DNA from: Sideroxydans lithotrophicus
GTDB taxonomy: Bacteria > Pseudomonadota > Gammaproteobacteria > Burkholderiales > Sulfuriferulaceae
Reading direction: 5' to 3'
Assembly: GCA_022736605.1 (NCBI GenBank)
Contig: DZDB01000116.1
Span: forward strand, 1 to 6,038
DNA: 6,038 bases
Position numbers and translations under genes: made by a program. The first letter of the stretch is position 1. Each line of letters opens with the position of its first letter. The notes under the pieces were generated by a model, which worked only from the letters and a program-made list of their open reading frames with translations, was not told where the DNA came from and did not search any database. Shown piece by piece: positions 5,206 through 6,038 of the stretch.

Positions 5206-6038
5206 ATGTCCAACACCCCACACAATACCCCGCAACTTTGGTCCGGGCGCTTTACCGAAGCTGTTTCCGAGCGCGTTAAACGCTATACCGCATCGATCGG
5301 TTTTGATTACCGGCTGGCCGAATTTGATATTCAGGGCTCGCTTGCGCACGCCGCCATGCTGGTGCAGCAAGGCATTATTCCGCATGACGACCGCGCCGCC
5401 ATCGAGCGCGGCCTGGCCGAGATTCTGGCTGAAATCCGTGCTGGGCAATTTAACTGGTCGCTGGATCTGGAAGACGTCCACCTCAATATCGAAAAAGCCC
5501 TCACCGCCAAAATCGGTGACGCGGGCAAACGTCTGCATACTGGCCGTTCACGCAACGACCAGGTGGCGACCGACATCCGCCTCTACCTGCGCCACCATAT
5601 CGATGGCCTGCTGGCGTTGATCCGCCAGGCGCAGACTGCGCTGCTCGACCTGGCCGAAGCCAATGCCGACGTCGTGATGCCCGGCTTCACCCACCTGCAA
5701 GTGGCGCAGCCCGTGTCGTTCGGCCACCACCTGATGGCGTATTTCGAAATGCTCAAGCGCGACGCCGAACGGCTGCGCGATTGCCGCAAGCGCGTCAACC
5801 GACTGCCGCTGGGTGCGGCCGCACTGGCCGGCACCAGCTACCCGATTGACCGTGAGATGGTGGCGCGCGCGCTGGGCTTTGACGGCGTGTGCGAGAACTC
5901 GCTTGACGCCGTCTCCGACCGCGATTTCGCCATCGAATTCTGCGCCTGCGCCAGCCTCATCATGACCCATCTGTCGCGCCTGTCCGAAGAACTGATTCTG
6001 TGGATGAACCCGCGCTTTGGCTTCATCGACCTGGCCGA
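5206..6038 (+). CDS. argH: Argininosuccinate lyase, N-terminal 277 residues (cut by window edge)
   Basis: ArgH splits argininosuccinate into arginine and fumarate, the last step of arginine synthesis, in the cytoplasm as a homotetramer. The frame stays open from ATG 5206 to the window end, covering roughly 60% of the usual ~460 residues. Family motifs: LWSGRF (11-16), LEDVHLNIE (88-96), HTGRSRNDQVATD (111-123) with substrate-binding Arg/Asn residues, GFTHLQ (160-165) with the conserved His163, and PLGAAALAGTSYPID (201-215). The flexible signature loop carrying the catalytic serine (GSSxMPxKxN) lies beyond the window. The start is the only ATG giving the normal N-terminus; its leader has no strong Shine-Dalgarno sequence. 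It is transcribed divergently from algZ, an arrangement also known in Pseudomonas. No disruption is seen in the visible part. Confidence 0.97.
   Translation, partial: MSNTPHNTPQLWSGRFTEAVSERVKRYTASIGFDYRLAEFDIQGSLAHAAMLVQQGIIPHDDRAAIERGLAEILAEIRAGQFNWSLDLEDVHLNIEKALTAKIGDAGKRLHTGRSRNDQVATDIRLYLRHHIDGLLALIRQAQTALLDLAEANADVVMPGFTHLQVAQPVSFGHHLMAYFEMLKRDAERLRDCRKRVNRLPLGAAALAGTSYPIDREMVARALGFDGVCENSLDAVSDRDFAIEFCACASLIMTHLSRLSEELILWMNPRFGFIDLA

Noticed and set aside
5203..5208. CATAAT as a -10 box for algZ
   Set aside because: It matches 5 of 6 bases, but no acceptable -35 hexamer lies 16-18 bp upstream, so it was not called as a promoter.
5140..5970. Minus-strand frames of 132 and 140 codons under argH
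   Set aside because: They are antisense to an unmistakable argH frame and show no family features.
1..6038. Mobile elements, CRISPR arrays, tRNA/rRNA genes, toxin-antitoxin or phage genes
   Set aside because: No repeats, terminal inverted repeats, cloverleaf sequences or relevant protein families were seen; every long stretch is accounted for by conserved chromosomal genes.

Overview
The window looks like a chromosomal housekeeping segment of a GC-rich Gram-negative bacterium, most likely a betaproteobacterium. The evidence is protein character (HemC, HemD, HemX, AlgZ/AlgR and ArgH are all of proteobacterial type) and gene order. The neighbourhood argH / algZ-algR / hemC-hemD-hemX-hemY is well known from Pseudomonas and many betaproteobacteria. 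A placement near Nitrosomonadales is only a guess from general resemblance. I see no mobile elements, RNA genes, CRISPR arrays or phage genes, and coding density is very high.

Layout from left to right: (1) 1-2805, minus strand, is a tightly packed heme operon read hemC > hemD > hemX > hemY. It has two 4-bp ATGA overlaps and a 3-bp gap, and hemY is cut by the window edge after its first codons. (2) 2806-2853 is a short divergent gap, followed by a plus-strand gene at 2854-3348 for a small exported thioredoxin-fold protein with a CTYC active site. (3) 3355-5132, minus strand, is a two-component pair read algZ (membrane histidine kinase) > algR (LytTR response regulator), joined by another ATGA overlap. 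The thioredoxin and algR genes converge with only 6 bp between their stops. (4) 5133-5205 is a 73-bp divergent gap holding a perfect 8-bp inverted repeat beside the algZ start and a partial AlgR-box-like sequence. (5) 5206-6038, plus strand, is the first 277 codons of argH (argininosuccinate lyase), which runs off the right edge.

How the genes work together: HemC and HemD catalyse consecutive steps of tetrapyrrole synthesis (porphobilinogen to hydroxymethylbilane to uroporphyrinogen III). HemX and HemY are membrane proteins that travel with them. AlgZ and AlgR form a signalling pair whose target cannot be read from this window. ArgH performs the last step of arginine synthesis. The exported thioredoxin-like gene is the one accessory element: it sits in reverse orientation between algR and hemC and separates two transcription units that lie head to tail in Pseudomonas.

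I found no convincing undescribed system. The points most worth a second look are the inverted repeat at the algZ start, the AlgR-like box beside it, and the reversed thioredoxin gene with its remapped start codon.
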